Of a stretch of DNA of 64,000 nucleotides, positions 54,606-63,554 are shown piece after piece. The notes beneath the pieces were generated by a model. It had not been told where the DNA came from, ran no database searches, and worked only from the letters and a program-made list of their open reading frames with translations. The position numbers and the translations under genes were made by a program. The stretch's first letter is position 1. The number at the start of each line of letters is the position of its first letter. The stretch comes from PALSA-243 sp963743705 (lineage in GTDB: Bacteria; Acidobacteriota; Terriglobia; Bryobacterales; Bryobacteraceae). The DNA is taken from assembly GCA_963743705.1 (NCBI GenBank), contig CAVUQS010000012.1, positions 1-64,000 of the forward strand, read 5' to 3'.

Positions 54606-57600
54606 TTACTGCAGCATCCCCTTGCCGTCACTCGAGGTATTCCGTACATCTTCGCCTACCAGGCGCAACGATTTCAATACTGCCGGCCAATCTTCCAGGT
54701 GCGAAGCGAAAATGCGCTCCACCAGTTTCTGCGTCCACTGCGGAATCTGGGTGTTGAGCTGCGAAGGCCGCAGGTTCATTTCGTCCGCCAAAGCCGCCCA
54801 GTAGAGCGTGTTGGATTCCCAGCTTTCGGCCATGATGCGGCTCGAATACCCCATCAGGGTGGGGAATGTCCGAAGGTTGAGCAACTCGGGCTGATAGGAG
54901 TTAGACAGCGTCGGCTTGGGGGTTCCGAATTCCTGAGAGATGGATGCGTAACTTACGAACTCGTCAACCTGCCGGATCTCGGTCAGGAGGAACGAGCCCT
55001 TCGGGTCCTGTTCCGCCCCGAGCTCACGCGCCAGCGAAATCAATTCCGCGGGGGTAACGCGATCGAGCGCTTCCTTCACTTCGCCCTGGGCGATCAAACG
55101 GCCCACCTGATATGTGCGCGCCGGCGCGGCCAGCGCGCCGATACCGTTGAGCACCTTCTCGCGCAGCGCGGGATCGAACGCCGCCGCCGCGATCAACTCG
55201 CGGCCGTAACGCAGATGCAATCCCACCCAATGCAGTTGTTGCGGCGTGGCGTTCCACCAGCGCGGCAGCTTGGCGCTCAGGATCATCTGCGGCGCGAGAT
55301 CGCCCCAGATTAACGCCTGGGTCTGCGTGGGAACCAGGAAGTTTTGTTCGGCTTCCGCGAGCGTGTACGGGAGTGACGAGAGCGAGCCGACGAGACGGCC
55401 GCCGCCGTTCGAAGGCCACCCGGTGCCGTAGGTTTCGGTGGGTTGCCAGACGCGCATTTGCCCTTCGCCGCCGATGAAATCGTGGCTGCGCACGAAGACC
55501 GGATTGGTATACAGAATCTGCGCTCCCGGCGGCGCGTAATAGGCGTAGTTGAACGCCAGCAGGGTGTCGCGCATCAAGGGCGCAAGCTCGCCCACCACGG
55601 CTTTGAGCTTGGCCGCATCGCCCGCCGCGCGCTCCATCGAGGCGCGGATGTTGATCTTGCGTTCGGTATCGAGGTGGCGATCGGAGTAGTAGCCGAAGCC
55701 GAGCGCGTTCTTTTCGTTGGCGGTCAGCGGCGGGCGTGGAATGGGCGTCTCGGAGATACGCGCCGAAAGCTTGTTCACCTGAGACGCTACCGGCGAGCCG
55801 CTATCCAGTTGCGCCGCCAATTGCAGCAGGGTGTCGAGCGAAATAATATGCTGCGCATCCATAATGCGCATGAAATCCTGCTCCATCGTTTCGCGTGTTT
55901 CCAGATCTTCGGAACGGTCGGCGCCTGCCAGCAGATCGAGCATGCGCTGGTTCGCCGTCTGCGGAATGGCGCCGCCAAACAGCGCCTTCAGCCCGTTGCG
56001 CGCGGCGTCGAACAGTTCGCGATCGTTCTTCACCGCGGCGAACGGCGCCACGATGCTCGCAAACGCGGCGTCGGCCTGGTCTTCTTTAATCGTGCGCTGG
56101 CGAACCAGGATCTGCCACAATCCGGCTTCGGCCTGGAACGAGCCCGCGACATCGGCGCGGAACAATGGATCGCGCAGCTTGCCAATCGCCTCCGCGGTAT
56201 CCAGATATTGAACGATGGATTGATCGCTCAGGCGGCGCGATTCCGCGAAGATCGGATATTGGCTGGAATAGCGACGGTAATCGTGCGCCAGGCGTTCCAC
56301 CGTGGCCGCGGCCAGAGGCGTGGGACGGCCGCGGTCCAGATCCGTAGCGGCCATGAAGATCTTGAGCGGCTCGTTCTCTACCGACTTGCGGCACAGCGCG
56401 AACAGCGCTTCCATCACGTCGTCGCCGTCTTTCCACGTGGCGGCCAGGCGCGTCAACTTGCCGTCGTACTTGGCTTGCGGGTTGCTGGTGAACAGCGCCT
56501 TCCAAACTTCGAGATTGCCGGGGATGTGCGGCTTGCCGCCCGGATCGATCTGCAGGCGCGTGGTGAGCAGCATCATGTCCGTGTTGGACCGGAACACCGG
56601 GCGCGCCGGGCCGGGGCTGGTGATACGCCCGCGTACTGCCGTATAAAAGCGCTTCATGCGCGAGGGGTCGGTGAGGTAATCGCGCACGGGGCCGCGGATG
56701 CGCGCGATGGCGTCATACAAGCTGCACAGCCAGCCATCGTCTTTGGCGATCAATTTGGCGAAGAATTCGCCGCCGTTTGAAGGCTGCGCGCCCACTAAGT
56801 CCGCCCAGATCGGGGCTGCGCGCGGGCCGCCCGGCACCACCGCTTTGCCGTCGCGCACCTCGAACATGCCGCCGAAGAAATCGAGCACGTGCGAAAACGC
56901 TTTCAACTGGGGGTACGTGGCGGCTTTGCGGAGAGCATCGGCGGTCTCGGCATCGAGCTTGGAGAAGCCTAGATAAAGGCGGCAGGTAGCGGGATCGTTC
57001 AGGAAGGCTTCGAGGAAGCCGACCGGCTCGGCGTCTTTGACGTTGGGCATCCAGTATTCGGCGCCGAAGAGGACGGGGACTTGCGACGGATGAAAGTCGT
57101 AAGAGAATGGCCGATTGGTTCGCAGAGATTCTTCGAGCTGGTTTACAGGGAATCCTGAGTCAGTGGTAATGAAAGCGCGGGATGCGTTGACAGTTTCGAG
57201 CGCGACTTCCGAGCCGCAGCCGCCGCGCATACGGAATCCGAGCACGCGCAGCAGATCGGCCACGTTGGCCGCATCGCAGCTCTTGACCTCGATGGTTTTT
57301 GACTCGCCAGCCAGCTTTTCGAGCTCGTGCGCCTGCGACAAATAACGATGCACCAGTTTCAAGTATTCGGTCTGCTCCAGCGCCTCATTCCCGTGCGAGG
57401 CTTCATAGCCGTTCGTGATCACGTTGTGCGCGAGCGCCGGCAAAACGTCGCGCGGGGCCGAATCCGGGGCGATCGCCGCCATGCGCGCGAAGGAACGCAT
57501 CGGTCCGGGGATGGGCGCGGTGGGCCAGACTTCCGATGCCATGGGGGCGCCGATGGCGAGCGTCTTTCCGGTGGCGGCGCGATAGGCGTCTGCGTGTTTT

Positions 57601-57911
57601 GTGGCCGAGGCGCGATCGCCCGCCATCAGATCGAGCATGGTCAGACGCTGCGCGGCTTCGCCGGTTCGCGGCGGATCGTTGGCGCGCTGGGCGGCCGAGA
57701 GGGCATGGGCGTAGGCTTCTCGCGCGGCGGGGTCCCCGTAGGATTCGAGGAATTGCGCGTACGCAAATTGCGCGGCAATATTATTAGGCTCGGCGGAGGC
57801 CGCGTGCGCGAGGGAGGCACGCCGCGAAGGTGTATCTCCGGCCTGAAACGCGCAGAGCGGCAACTGCGCCCCTATCAGTAACACGACCGCGACTACGGGA
57901 CCGGCTCGCAT
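54606..57911 (-). CDS. Large secreted protein of unknown function (about 1100 residues)
   Basis: 1101 residues from an ATG with GGGGTG upstream (GTG 9 bases earlier is also possible). Signal peptide MRAGPVVAVVLLIGAQLPLCAF, then a TPR-like helical start (ASAEPNNIAAQFAYAQFLESYGDPAAREAYAHAL). Beyond about 150 it is soluble, mostly helical with scattered beta blocks (LRTNRPFSYDFHPSQVPVLFGAEYWMPN, LAPLMRDTLLAFNYAYYAPPGAQIL, FVRSHDFIGGEGQMRVWQPTETYGTGWPSNGGGRLVGSL). No enzymatic motif that I recognise. It is the first gene of an operon with the VWA and HpnB-like genes (23 bases to the next start). Intact over 3.3 kb. Restricted, to my knowledge, to acidobacterial relatives. Confidence 0.7.
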   Translation of the reverse strand: MRAGPVVAVVLLIGAQLPLCAFQAGDTPSRRASLAHAASAEPNNIAAQFAYAQFLESYGDPAAREAYAHALSAAQRANDPPRTGEAAQRLTMLDLMAGDRASATKHADAYRAATGKTLAIGAPMASEVWPTAPIPGPMRSFARMAAIAPDSAPRDVLPALAHNVITNGYEASHGNEALEQTEYLKLVHRYLSQAHELEKLAGESKTIEVKSCDAANVADLLRVLGFRMRGGCGSEVALETVNASRAFITTDSGFPVNQLEESLRTNRPFSYDFHPSQVPVLFGAEYWMPNVKDAEPVGFLEAFLNDPATCRLYLGFSKLDAETADALRKAATYPQLKAFSHVLDFFGGMFEVRDGKAVVPGGPRAAPIWADLVGAQPSNGGEFFAKLIAKDDGWLCSLYDAIARIRGPVRDYLTDPSRMKRFYTAVRGRITSPGPARPVFRSNTDMMLLTTRLQIDPGGKPHIPGNLEVWKALFTSNPQAKYDGKLTRLAATWKDGDDVMEALFALCRKSVENEPLKIFMAATDLDRGRPTPLAAATVERLAHDYRRYSSQYPIFAESRRLSDQSIVQYLDTAEAIGKLRDPLFRADVAGSFQAEAGLWQILVRQRTIKEDQADAAFASIVAPFAAVKNDRELFDAARNGLKALFGGAIPQTANQRMLDLLAGADRSEDLETRETMEQDFMRIMDAQHIISLDTLLQLAAQLDSGSPVASQVNKLSARISETPIPRPPLTANEKNALGFGYYSDRHLDTERKINIRASMERAAGDAAKLKAVVGELAPLMRDTLLAFNYAYYAPPGAQILYTNPVFVRSHDFIGGEGQMRVWQPTETYGTGWPSNGGGRLVGSLSSLPYTLAEAEQNFLVPTQTQALIWGDLAPQMILSAKLPRWWNATPQQLHWVGLHLRYGRELIAAAAFDPALREKVLNGIGALAAPARTYQVGRLIAQGEVKEALDRVTPAELISLARELGAEQDPKGSFLLTEIRQVDEFVSYASISQEFGTPKPTLSNSYQPELLNLRTFPTLMGYSSRIMAESWESNTLYWAALADEMNLRPSQLNTQIPQWTQKLVERIFASHLEDWPAVLKSLRLVGEDVRNTSSDGKGMLQ

Positions 57912-58102
57912 GCTTTTCACCCCGCTATGGTTAACTCGACTCCTACGCTGTCTATCTAGTGGTGTGATTCTAGTCCAACTAAAACACTATGCGCAACGGG
58001 AGGGATGTAAAAACCCATACTGCGCATGGATATCGATGGGGTAATCGGTATGCGGACTCGCACGACGGCGCAGTGTAGCTTCGCGCGCGCTGTGAGTGTC
58101 GC

Positions 58103-59358
58103 CTATTCGTAACGCAGACACACGATCGGGTCCAGATTCGCCGCCCGGTTGGCTGGATAGTACCCGAAGAAGAGCCCCACGCCGACCGAGATAGCCACCC
58201 CCATCCCCACCCAGAACGGGGAAACCGTGGCCGGGATGGACGCCAGCGAACGCGCGGCGAAGGAAATCATGCCGCCAGTGAGGACGCCGAGCGCGCCGCC
58301 GATGCCCGAGAGCATCACCGCCTCCAGCAGAAACTGCACCCGAATATCGGATTTGCGCGCCCCTATGGCTTTGCGGATGCCGATCTCGCCAGTGCGTTCG
58401 GTTACGGAAATTAACATGATATTCATCACTCCGATACCGCCCACCAGCAGGCCGATGGAACCGATCGCGCCCGTGAGCAGAGCCATGGCGCCCGTGAGCT
58501 GGTTCCAAAATCGATAAAGAAGTTCGGGTCGGCCACTTCGAAATCGTTCTCCGCGTTGTGCGGCACATGACGGCGGCGGCGCATGGCTTCCACCACGTGG
58601 TCGCGCACCGAGCCGATATCGGCATCGTCACGTACGGTGAAAATCAGGAAGGTCTCGCGCACATCCGGGTGGTTCTTGTGGAAATTCGAGTACGGAATGC
58701 AGACAAATTGATCGACGCCAAACCCGCCGAACAGGCCAGGATCTTTGACGAAGACGCCGATCACCTCATAGAGCCTTCCGCTCAGGCGCACTTCCTTCCC
58801 GATGGGGTCGATATGCGGAAACAGCGAATCGGCGATGGCGCTTCCGATCACGGCGACGTTGCGCGAGTGCTCTTCGTCGAAGGGTGAGATGTAGCGGCCC
58901 TGGCCGACTGTGAAGAGCGGAAGGGCGGCGGCGTAATCGGGCTGCGTGCCACGCAGGATGAGGCTCGAAACCTGCTCGCTGCCGTAGCTGATGGTGTCCT
59001 TCTGGTTGCCCAAGTCGATGCGGTTGGCGAAGGCGGCGGCAACGTCGAGGCCATCGACGTTTTCCTTCAGGTAGGCGGCGTCGGAGGCGTCGAGATATTT
59101 GCGGATGCGAATCTTCTGCGGCAACCCGCCGAAGCCGTTGAAGCCGGGCGGAATACGGGTGACGAAAAAGGAACGCGACCCAAACGATTGGATGCGCCCC
59201 TGGATGTACCCGTTGAGGCCGTCGATGATGGCGGCCACCGAAATCACGCTGGTGACGCCGATGACGATGCCGAGGATGGTCAGCGCCGAGCGGATCTTAC
59301 GGGCGCGCAGGGTATCGAGCGCCACCAGCAGGTTCTCTTTAATCTCGTGCCGCGTCAT
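58103..59358 (-). CDS. MacB-like ABC permease (one frameshift)
   Basis: About 418 residues. N-terminal TM (SALTILGIVIGVTSVISVAAIIDG), periplasmic MacB core (KYLDASDAAYLKENVDGLDVAAAF, RNVAVIGSAIADSLFPHIDPIGKEVRL), then FtsX helices (SIGLLVGGIGVMNIMLISVTERTGEIGIRKAIGARKSDI, VSPFWVGMGVAISVGVGLFFGYYP) and the usual end (NLDPIVCLRYE). The two halves are in different frames; a T missing in a T-run near 58510 explains it. Co-directional with the permease upstream with 4 bases between. No ATPase is adjacent, which is unusual for MacB systems. Confidence 0.75.
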
Positions 59359-59362
59359 CTTC

Positions 59363-60589
59363 TCACTCCGTGCGCAGGGCGGTTACGGGATCGAGCTTCG
59401 AAGCTTTCACGGCCGGGTAGATGCCGAAAAACATGCCGATCACCGAACTTAAAATGACGCCGAGAGCGGCGACCCAGGTTTGCACGGCGGCAGGAAAACT
59501 GGTGAACTCGCGTAGCGCAAGGGCGCAGCCAAAGCCGATGAGCACGCCGATGCCGCCGCCCATCATGCATTGCAGAATGCTTTCGGCGAGGAATTGGCGG
59601 AGGATATCCGACTGCGTGGCGCCGACGGCGCGGCGCACGCCGATTTCCTTGGTGCGCTCGGTGACGGCGACGAGCATGACGTTCATGATGACGATGCCGC
59701 CGACGACGGCGGAGATGGAGCTGATCATGACGAACACGGCGAAGAAGGCGGAGCTGATGCTCTGCCACAGCGAGATGTAGCTATCGGCCGTGCCGAAGAA
59801 GAAATCGTCATCGGCGCCGGCAGCGACGTGGCGGCGGGCGCGGAGCACGCGGCGGACTTCGTCCTGCGCCAGCGTGAACGTTTGCGCCGGGCCTTCGGCT
59901 TTGACGCTGATGACGAGGCTGTTGCGCTGGCCGCGGACCTTTAAGAAGGTGCGCAGGGGAACGATGATGAAATCGTCCTGATCCTGCCCCAGCACGCTGC
60001 CAATTTTTTCGATGGTGCCGATGACGATGAACTCCGCGTTGCCCGCGCGGATAGATCGCCCCAGAGGATTCACGCCGGCGAAGAATTCCTGCAGAACGCG
60101 GTCGCCGATCAGACAGACAGTGGCGGCGTGGCGGTCTTCGACGTCGGTGAAGTAGCGGCCGGTGGCGACTGTGCGCGTATCGATATCGGCCATGTTGGGC
60201 GTGTGGCCGTAAAGCGTGGCGTCTTCGAGCTGATGATCGCTGTAGCGCAGGTTGGCGGTGGCGTTGAGCGCCGCGCCGACGCCCTGGCAGTGTGCGCAGC
60301 TTCCGGCGACGGCGTCCATATCGTCGGGATAGAGGAATTTATAGCGCTGGGCCTTGGTGATCAAGTTGAAATCGGTGACAGCGAAGGGCAGACGCGCGAC
60401 GCGGAAGACGTTGGTGCCGAGGTTGGCAATTTTCTGCTCGACGTAGAGGTTCGCGCCTTGAACAAGGGTCATGACGGTGATGAGCGTGGCGACGCCCATG
60501 ATGAGGCCGAGGATAGTCAGCGCGGCGCGCAGTTTGTGGGCGCGGATGGAGTCCACGGCCAACGAAAGGTTGTCCGCGAGGTTAATCAA
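59363..60589 (-). CDS. MacB-like ABC permease
   Basis: About 408 residues if translation begins at TTG 60589; the frame is open for 60 codons more upstream, but that part lacks helices and homology. Features: INLADNLSLAVDSIRAHKLRAALTILGLIMGVATLITVMTLVQG (TM1), periplasmic core (VCLIGDRVLQEFFAGVNPLGRSI), a block of FtsX helices (VFVMISSISAVVGGIVIMNVMLVAVTERTKEIGVRRAVGA) and end DPVTALRTE. Loop GSCAHCQG contains two cysteines not typical of the family. Tandem with the frameshifted copy below; sequence similarity points to an old duplication. ATPase must be elsewhere. Confidence 0.72.
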   Translation of the reverse strand: MINLADNLSLAVDSIRAHKLRAALTILGLIMGVATLITVMTLVQGANLYVEQKIANLGTNVFRVARLPFAVTDFNLITKAQRYKFLYPDDMDAVAGSCAHCQGVGAALNATANLRYSDHQLEDATLYGHTPNMADIDTRTVATGRYFTDVEDRHAATVCLIGDRVLQEFFAGVNPLGRSIRAGNAEFIVIGTIEKIGSVLGQDQDDFIIVPLRTFLKVRGQRNSLVISVKAEGPAQTFTLAQDEVRRVLRARRHVAAGADDDFFFGTADSYISLWQSISSAFFAVFVMISSISAVVGGIVIMNVMLVAVTERTKEIGVRRAVGATQSDILRQFLAESILQCMMGGGIGVLIGFGCALALREFTSFPAAVQTWVAALGVILSSVIGMFFGIYPAVKASKLDPVTALRTE

Positions 60590-60704
60590 ATGGCTACTGT
60601 AGCACCGGGGGAGAACCAATACTCGTGCCTCGCCGCCGTGCCTCTGGCGATTGGCCAGGCCTTGCTCAACGTCGCGCCAGATACCGGCGGCGCAGCTTGG
60701 AGGC

Positions 60705-62408
60705 TCAGCTAGGGATGACTCCATCCCGATAGAGACCGAGACTTTGAAGCATAGGGCTTCGCTCATCCTCGAACTCGACGATCATGTCCGCACCGGCAGG
60801 ATTGGTTAATGCGAGGCGGATGGCGCCGAAGGCGAGAATAGCTAACACAGCGACAGCCTGGGCGTACCGGGAATCGTTATGGAGAGCCTGTTGCTCATAG
60901 GCGGCGGCCTTTCCGAGGGCCAGGATGGCACCAACCACGCCGAGCAGCCTCATGTGTATCGCAGACTTGCCTGGCTGGAAGGAGCACGTGAATGGGATCT
61001 TGCGAAAGCCTTTCAGACTTACGTGGGCAACGATCAGGCTCCAGAGCGCCAGGATCAACAGGTGGCGAACGGCGTCCTGCCGAGGCCAGATCCAGGCGAA
61101 CACTGCCAGGGAAGAGACGAACGGAGGGAACAGGAAAAGCACTAGCATCGAATACCGGGCGGCCACGAGATATATCTTGGGCGAAGAAATCTGGGTGATC
61201 CGAAAGACCCAATTCGCCCGCAATGCAATCGGCAGAGAGCAGATTACCCGAACCCCAACAATCCAGGCAGTAACGACGATGACGCTCGCGAAAACGGTCC
61301 TGGCTTGCTGTAAGGAGGAAAGCATTCCCCGCCCCGCCCCGGTTCGAAGGAGCAGGACAATCGCCGAAAGAGCAACGCCCATATAGAAGGCCAAAACCAA
61401 CCGGTGCTGCCTGCTTCGAAGGATCGTCCGCAATGCAAATTGGAAGACGGCATTGGAAACGCCGTGGCCGAAGCGCGGACTCCATCCGCGGGCCGCATTG
61501 ACGGGAAGCAATTCGGGTTCCTCCACTATCCGGCGCAGGCGCCGCCCATGGCCGAGTAGATTTGCGACTATGGCCGTTCCGCCGGCAATCAGCAGGCCCA
61601 GAACCGCCCGCAGGGCAAGAGGCTCCATGACGCCATGCATAGAGCCATTCAAATACTGGAAGAGCCCGAGGAACCAGTAAGCAGGGAACCATCGCAACAG
61701 GCCCTGATTGTGCGCGGCGGAAAGAGCAGCGACCGTCGGCGTCACTGGTTGAAGGAAATACGCACTCAGAAATAAACAGAAGGACAAGAGCTGAAGCCAA
61801 GCCGATACGCGAAGAAAAACCCGACGAGGCAACAGCTGAGCCAACGCTCCCTGCGTGGCCAACACGGATAAGAAGACAAACCCGCCGGACGCCAGCATGG
61901 TGATCCAAAAGGCAATTAAGGTCCGGTACAGCTGCGGCATGAGAATCAAGTCAAGGAGGTTGCGGCTGGGCGGCGCGAGAGCGAGCGGCCATACTAGACC
62001 AGGAAACAGGTTGAGGGCGGCAATAACGGTCGCCTGCGCGGCGCTCAGTGCGGCAAGTTTCGCGAAGAAGAGAGACCCCTGGTCTACCGGGAGCGGCCCG
62101 AGCGCCATGATGTCCTTAACGTCGGGGAATGTCGATTCCCAACTCAAGACCGTGAAGACTCCCGTCAAAAGCATGGTCGCGGCGATCAATCCGTGCTCAA
62201 TCCCCCAAGCGGCGATCAGGACGTCCTGGTGAGACCGGCCGGCCTGACCGAAACCGAGCGCGCCAAATGCGAAGCCGATGCCCAAGAGAACCGGCAGAAC
62301 GGCCAGTTGCCCGAGAAGGCTGGATGTATCGCCGCCCACGGCGAGCAGTTCCGCGTCGACGACCCGAAACAGAAATATGCGGTAAAGACGCGCGAAAGGG
62401 GTTGTCAT
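60705..62408 (-). CDS. Large ABC-type membrane protein of unknown substrate
   Basis: 567 residues from the ATG shared with the ATPase stop (TAATG). About twelve hydrophobic helices spread over the chain: LAVLPVLLGIGFAFGALGF, LIAFWITMLASGGFVFLSVLA, AWLQLLSFCLFLSAYFL, VLGLLIAGGTAIVANLLG, LVLAFYMGVALSAIVLLL, VFASVIVVTAWIVGVRVICSL, LGVVGAILALGKAAAY and LAILAFGAIRLALTN among them. No MacB core, no FtsX repeat. It would pair with the ATPase gene just upstream. It resembles permeases of two-gene ABC systems linked to PadR-like regulators. Substrate unknown. Confidence 0.68.
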   Translation of the reverse strand: MTTPFARLYRIFLFRVVDAELLAVGGDTSSLLGQLAVLPVLLGIGFAFGALGFGQAGRSHQDVLIAAWGIEHGLIAATMLLTGVFTVLSWESTFPDVKDIMALGPLPVDQGSLFFAKLAALSAAQATVIAALNLFPGLVWPLALAPPSRNLLDLILMPQLYRTLIAFWITMLASGGFVFLSVLATQGALAQLLPRRVFLRVSAWLQLLSFCLFLSAYFLQPVTPTVAALSAAHNQGLLRWFPAYWFLGLFQYLNGSMHGVMEPLALRAVLGLLIAGGTAIVANLLGHGRRLRRIVEEPELLPVNAARGWSPRFGHGVSNAVFQFALRTILRSRQHRLVLAFYMGVALSAIVLLLRTGAGRGMLSSLQQARTVFASVIVVTAWIVGVRVICSLPIALRANWVFRITQISSPKIYLVAARYSMLVLFLFPPFVSSLAVFAWIWPRQDAVRHLLILALWSLIVAHVSLKGFRKIPFTCSFQPGKSAIHMRLLGVVGAILALGKAAAYEQQALHNDSRYAQAVAVLAILAFGAIRLALTNPAGADMIVEFEDERSPMLQSLGLYRDGVIPS

Positions 62409-63172
62409 TACGTGGTTACCACGTTGATGATCGCTCTTGCGATGCTGTGCGCGTCGACGTCCGCCGCCAACTGCGCAAAGATCGCTTCCAAGGAAGGGGC
62501 GGCCATCCATTCCCGAAGCGCAGAGATGGCGTCGTTTGCGACGACTTTCCCGCGATGGAGAATGACGACGCGGGAACAGACGCGCTCGACGATATCCAAC
62601 TCATGCGAGCTGAACACGACCACCTTGCCTCTTTGCGCGAGTTCCTGAATGAGAGTGCGAAGCACCAGCGATGTGGCAACGTCAAGCCCTGAGAAGGGCT
62701 CGTCGAGAAGGATGAAATCGGGGTTATGTAGCAACGCCGCTGCCAACAGCACCTTCTTGCGCATGCCTTTGGAATATGCGGAGATGGGCGCGTGACGGTC
62801 ATCCGCAAGCGACAAGAGCCGGAAAAGTTCCTCTATTCGCCGGCGCGTTGTGCGTTCCGGCAGGTCGCGAAGCTGAGCGACCATTTCCAGGTACTCAAAA
62901 CCGGTGAGGTGAGTGTAAAGATGCGGCTCTTCCGGTACGTATCCCAGCCGCCGTTTGAACGCCAGTAGATCCTGAGCAATCGCGACGCCGTTAAAGAACA
63001 CGGCGCCCGACGTCGGTTCCATCAGCCCAGTGATCATCTTCATGGTGGTCGATTTCCCGGAGCCGTTTGGGCCCAGGTAACCCGTCACAACCCCCGGATG
63101 CGCCTGGAACGATACATCGTCAACAGCCGGGATGCCAGCAAAGCGCTTGGTGAGATGTTTGAGCTCCAGCAT
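62408..63172 (-). CDS. ABC transporter ATP-binding protein
   Basis: 254 residues. Walker A GPNGSGKS at 34-41, Q-loop region YVPEEPHLYTHLT at 78-90, signature YSKGMRKK at 133-140, Walker B FILLDEPF at 153-160, H-loop SSHELDIVE. Start at the ATG of MLELKHL, which falls inside the left arm of the long operator described below; the extension upstream has no homology. The permease start overlaps its stop by one base. Divergent from the PadR gene with 67 bases between start codons. Confidence 0.85.
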   Translation of the reverse strand: MLELKHLTKRFAGIPAVDDVSFQAHPGVVTGYLGPNGSGKSTTMKMITGLMEPTSGAVFFNGVAIAQDLLAFKRRLGYVPEEPHLYTHLTGFEYLEMVAQLRDLPERTTRRRIEELFRLLSLADDRHAPISAYSKGMRKKVLLAAALLHNPDFILLDEPFSGLDVATSLVLRTLIQELAQRGKVVVFSSHELDIVERVCSRVVILHRGKVVANDAISALREWMAAPSLEAIFAQLAADVDAHSIARAIINVVTT

Positions 63173-63180
63173 ACCTATGT

Positions 63181-63208
63181 AGCATACTACTATAAACGCT
63201 CTTGTCAA
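63181..63208 (-). promoter_or_regulatory. Minus-strand promoter of the ABC operon, probably near-leaderless
   Basis: Reading on the minus strand: TTGACA (perfect -35) at 63208-63203, 16 bases, TATGCT at 63186-63181. A start 6-8 bases on would fall at about 63174, only a few bases before the ATG at 63172. There is no room for a normal ribosome site, so a leaderless or nearly leaderless mRNA is inferred. Confidence 0.45.
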
Positions 63209-63231
63209 GTAGCATGCTACATAGGTATGCT
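63202..63231 (+). promoter_or_regulatory. Plus-strand promoter of the PadR gene, probably near-leaderless
   Basis: TTGTCA at 63202-63207 and TATGCT at 63226-63231, 18 bases apart. The start codon GTG at 63240 lies 8 bases after the -10 element, again leaving almost no leader. This mirrors the minus-strand promoter. Confidence 0.4.
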
Positions 63232-63239
63232 GATACGTA

Positions 63240-63554
63240 GTGAAGCCGACAGCGAAGCTTTCTCACACGGCGGCTATGATCCTCCAGGCGCTAGACGCCG
63301 GCAGCCGGTATGGGCTCTCGATCATGGACGTAACCGGCTTGCCTAGCGGAACGGTATATCCGGCCCTGCGCCGCCTGGAACGGGACCGTCTGGTCACATC
63401 GCACTGGGAGACTGGGAAAGCCGCGGAGAAGGAAGGCCGCCCGGCGCGCAAGTATTACCGGCCTACGGCGCTGGGCGGGGAGTCGCTTATGGAGTCGAGA
63501 AAGCGGTATCCCCATCTCGCGGGCTTATTCGTGGGGAATGGAGACGCCGAGTGA
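63240..63554 (+). CDS. PadR-like regulator of the divergent ABC operon
   Basis: 104 residues starting at GTG. Winged-helix core: KLSHTAAMILQALDAGSRYGLSIMDVTG, PSGTVYPALRRLERDRLVTSHWE, RPARKYYRPTALGGESLMES. The G.VYP.LRRLE segment is the PadR recognition element; the C-terminal dimer helix is shorter than usual. The next gene overlaps by 4 bases. It lies at the operator described above, so it probably represses itself and the ABC genes; the effector is unknown. Confidence 0.78.
   Translation: MKPTAKLSHTAAMILQALDAGSRYGLSIMDVTGLPSGTVYPALRRLERDRLVTSHWETGKAAEKEGRPARKYYRPTALGGESLMESRKRYPHLAGLFVGNGDAE

Larger units (their letters stand above)
63168..63231. promoter_or_regulatory. Symmetric divergent operator-promoter between ABC operon and PadR gene
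   Basis: Two 23-base arms, 63168-63190 and 63209-63231, are inverted copies with a single mismatch, around an 18-base spacer. Each arm holds a dyad: GTAGCATGCTAC is a perfect 12-bp palindrome at 63209-63220 and GTAGCATACTAC at 63179-63190 differs by one base. The two dyads are 30 bases apart, centre to centre, on about the same face of the helix after three turns. A dimeric PadR on each would cover both promoters at once. The left arm contains the ABC start codon. Confidence 0.6.

Noticed and set aside
55443..56780. 445-codon plus-strand frame inside the large secreted protein gene
   Set aside because: Arg/Val/Gly-rich shadow without start context; the minus-strand gene is intact over 3.3 kb.
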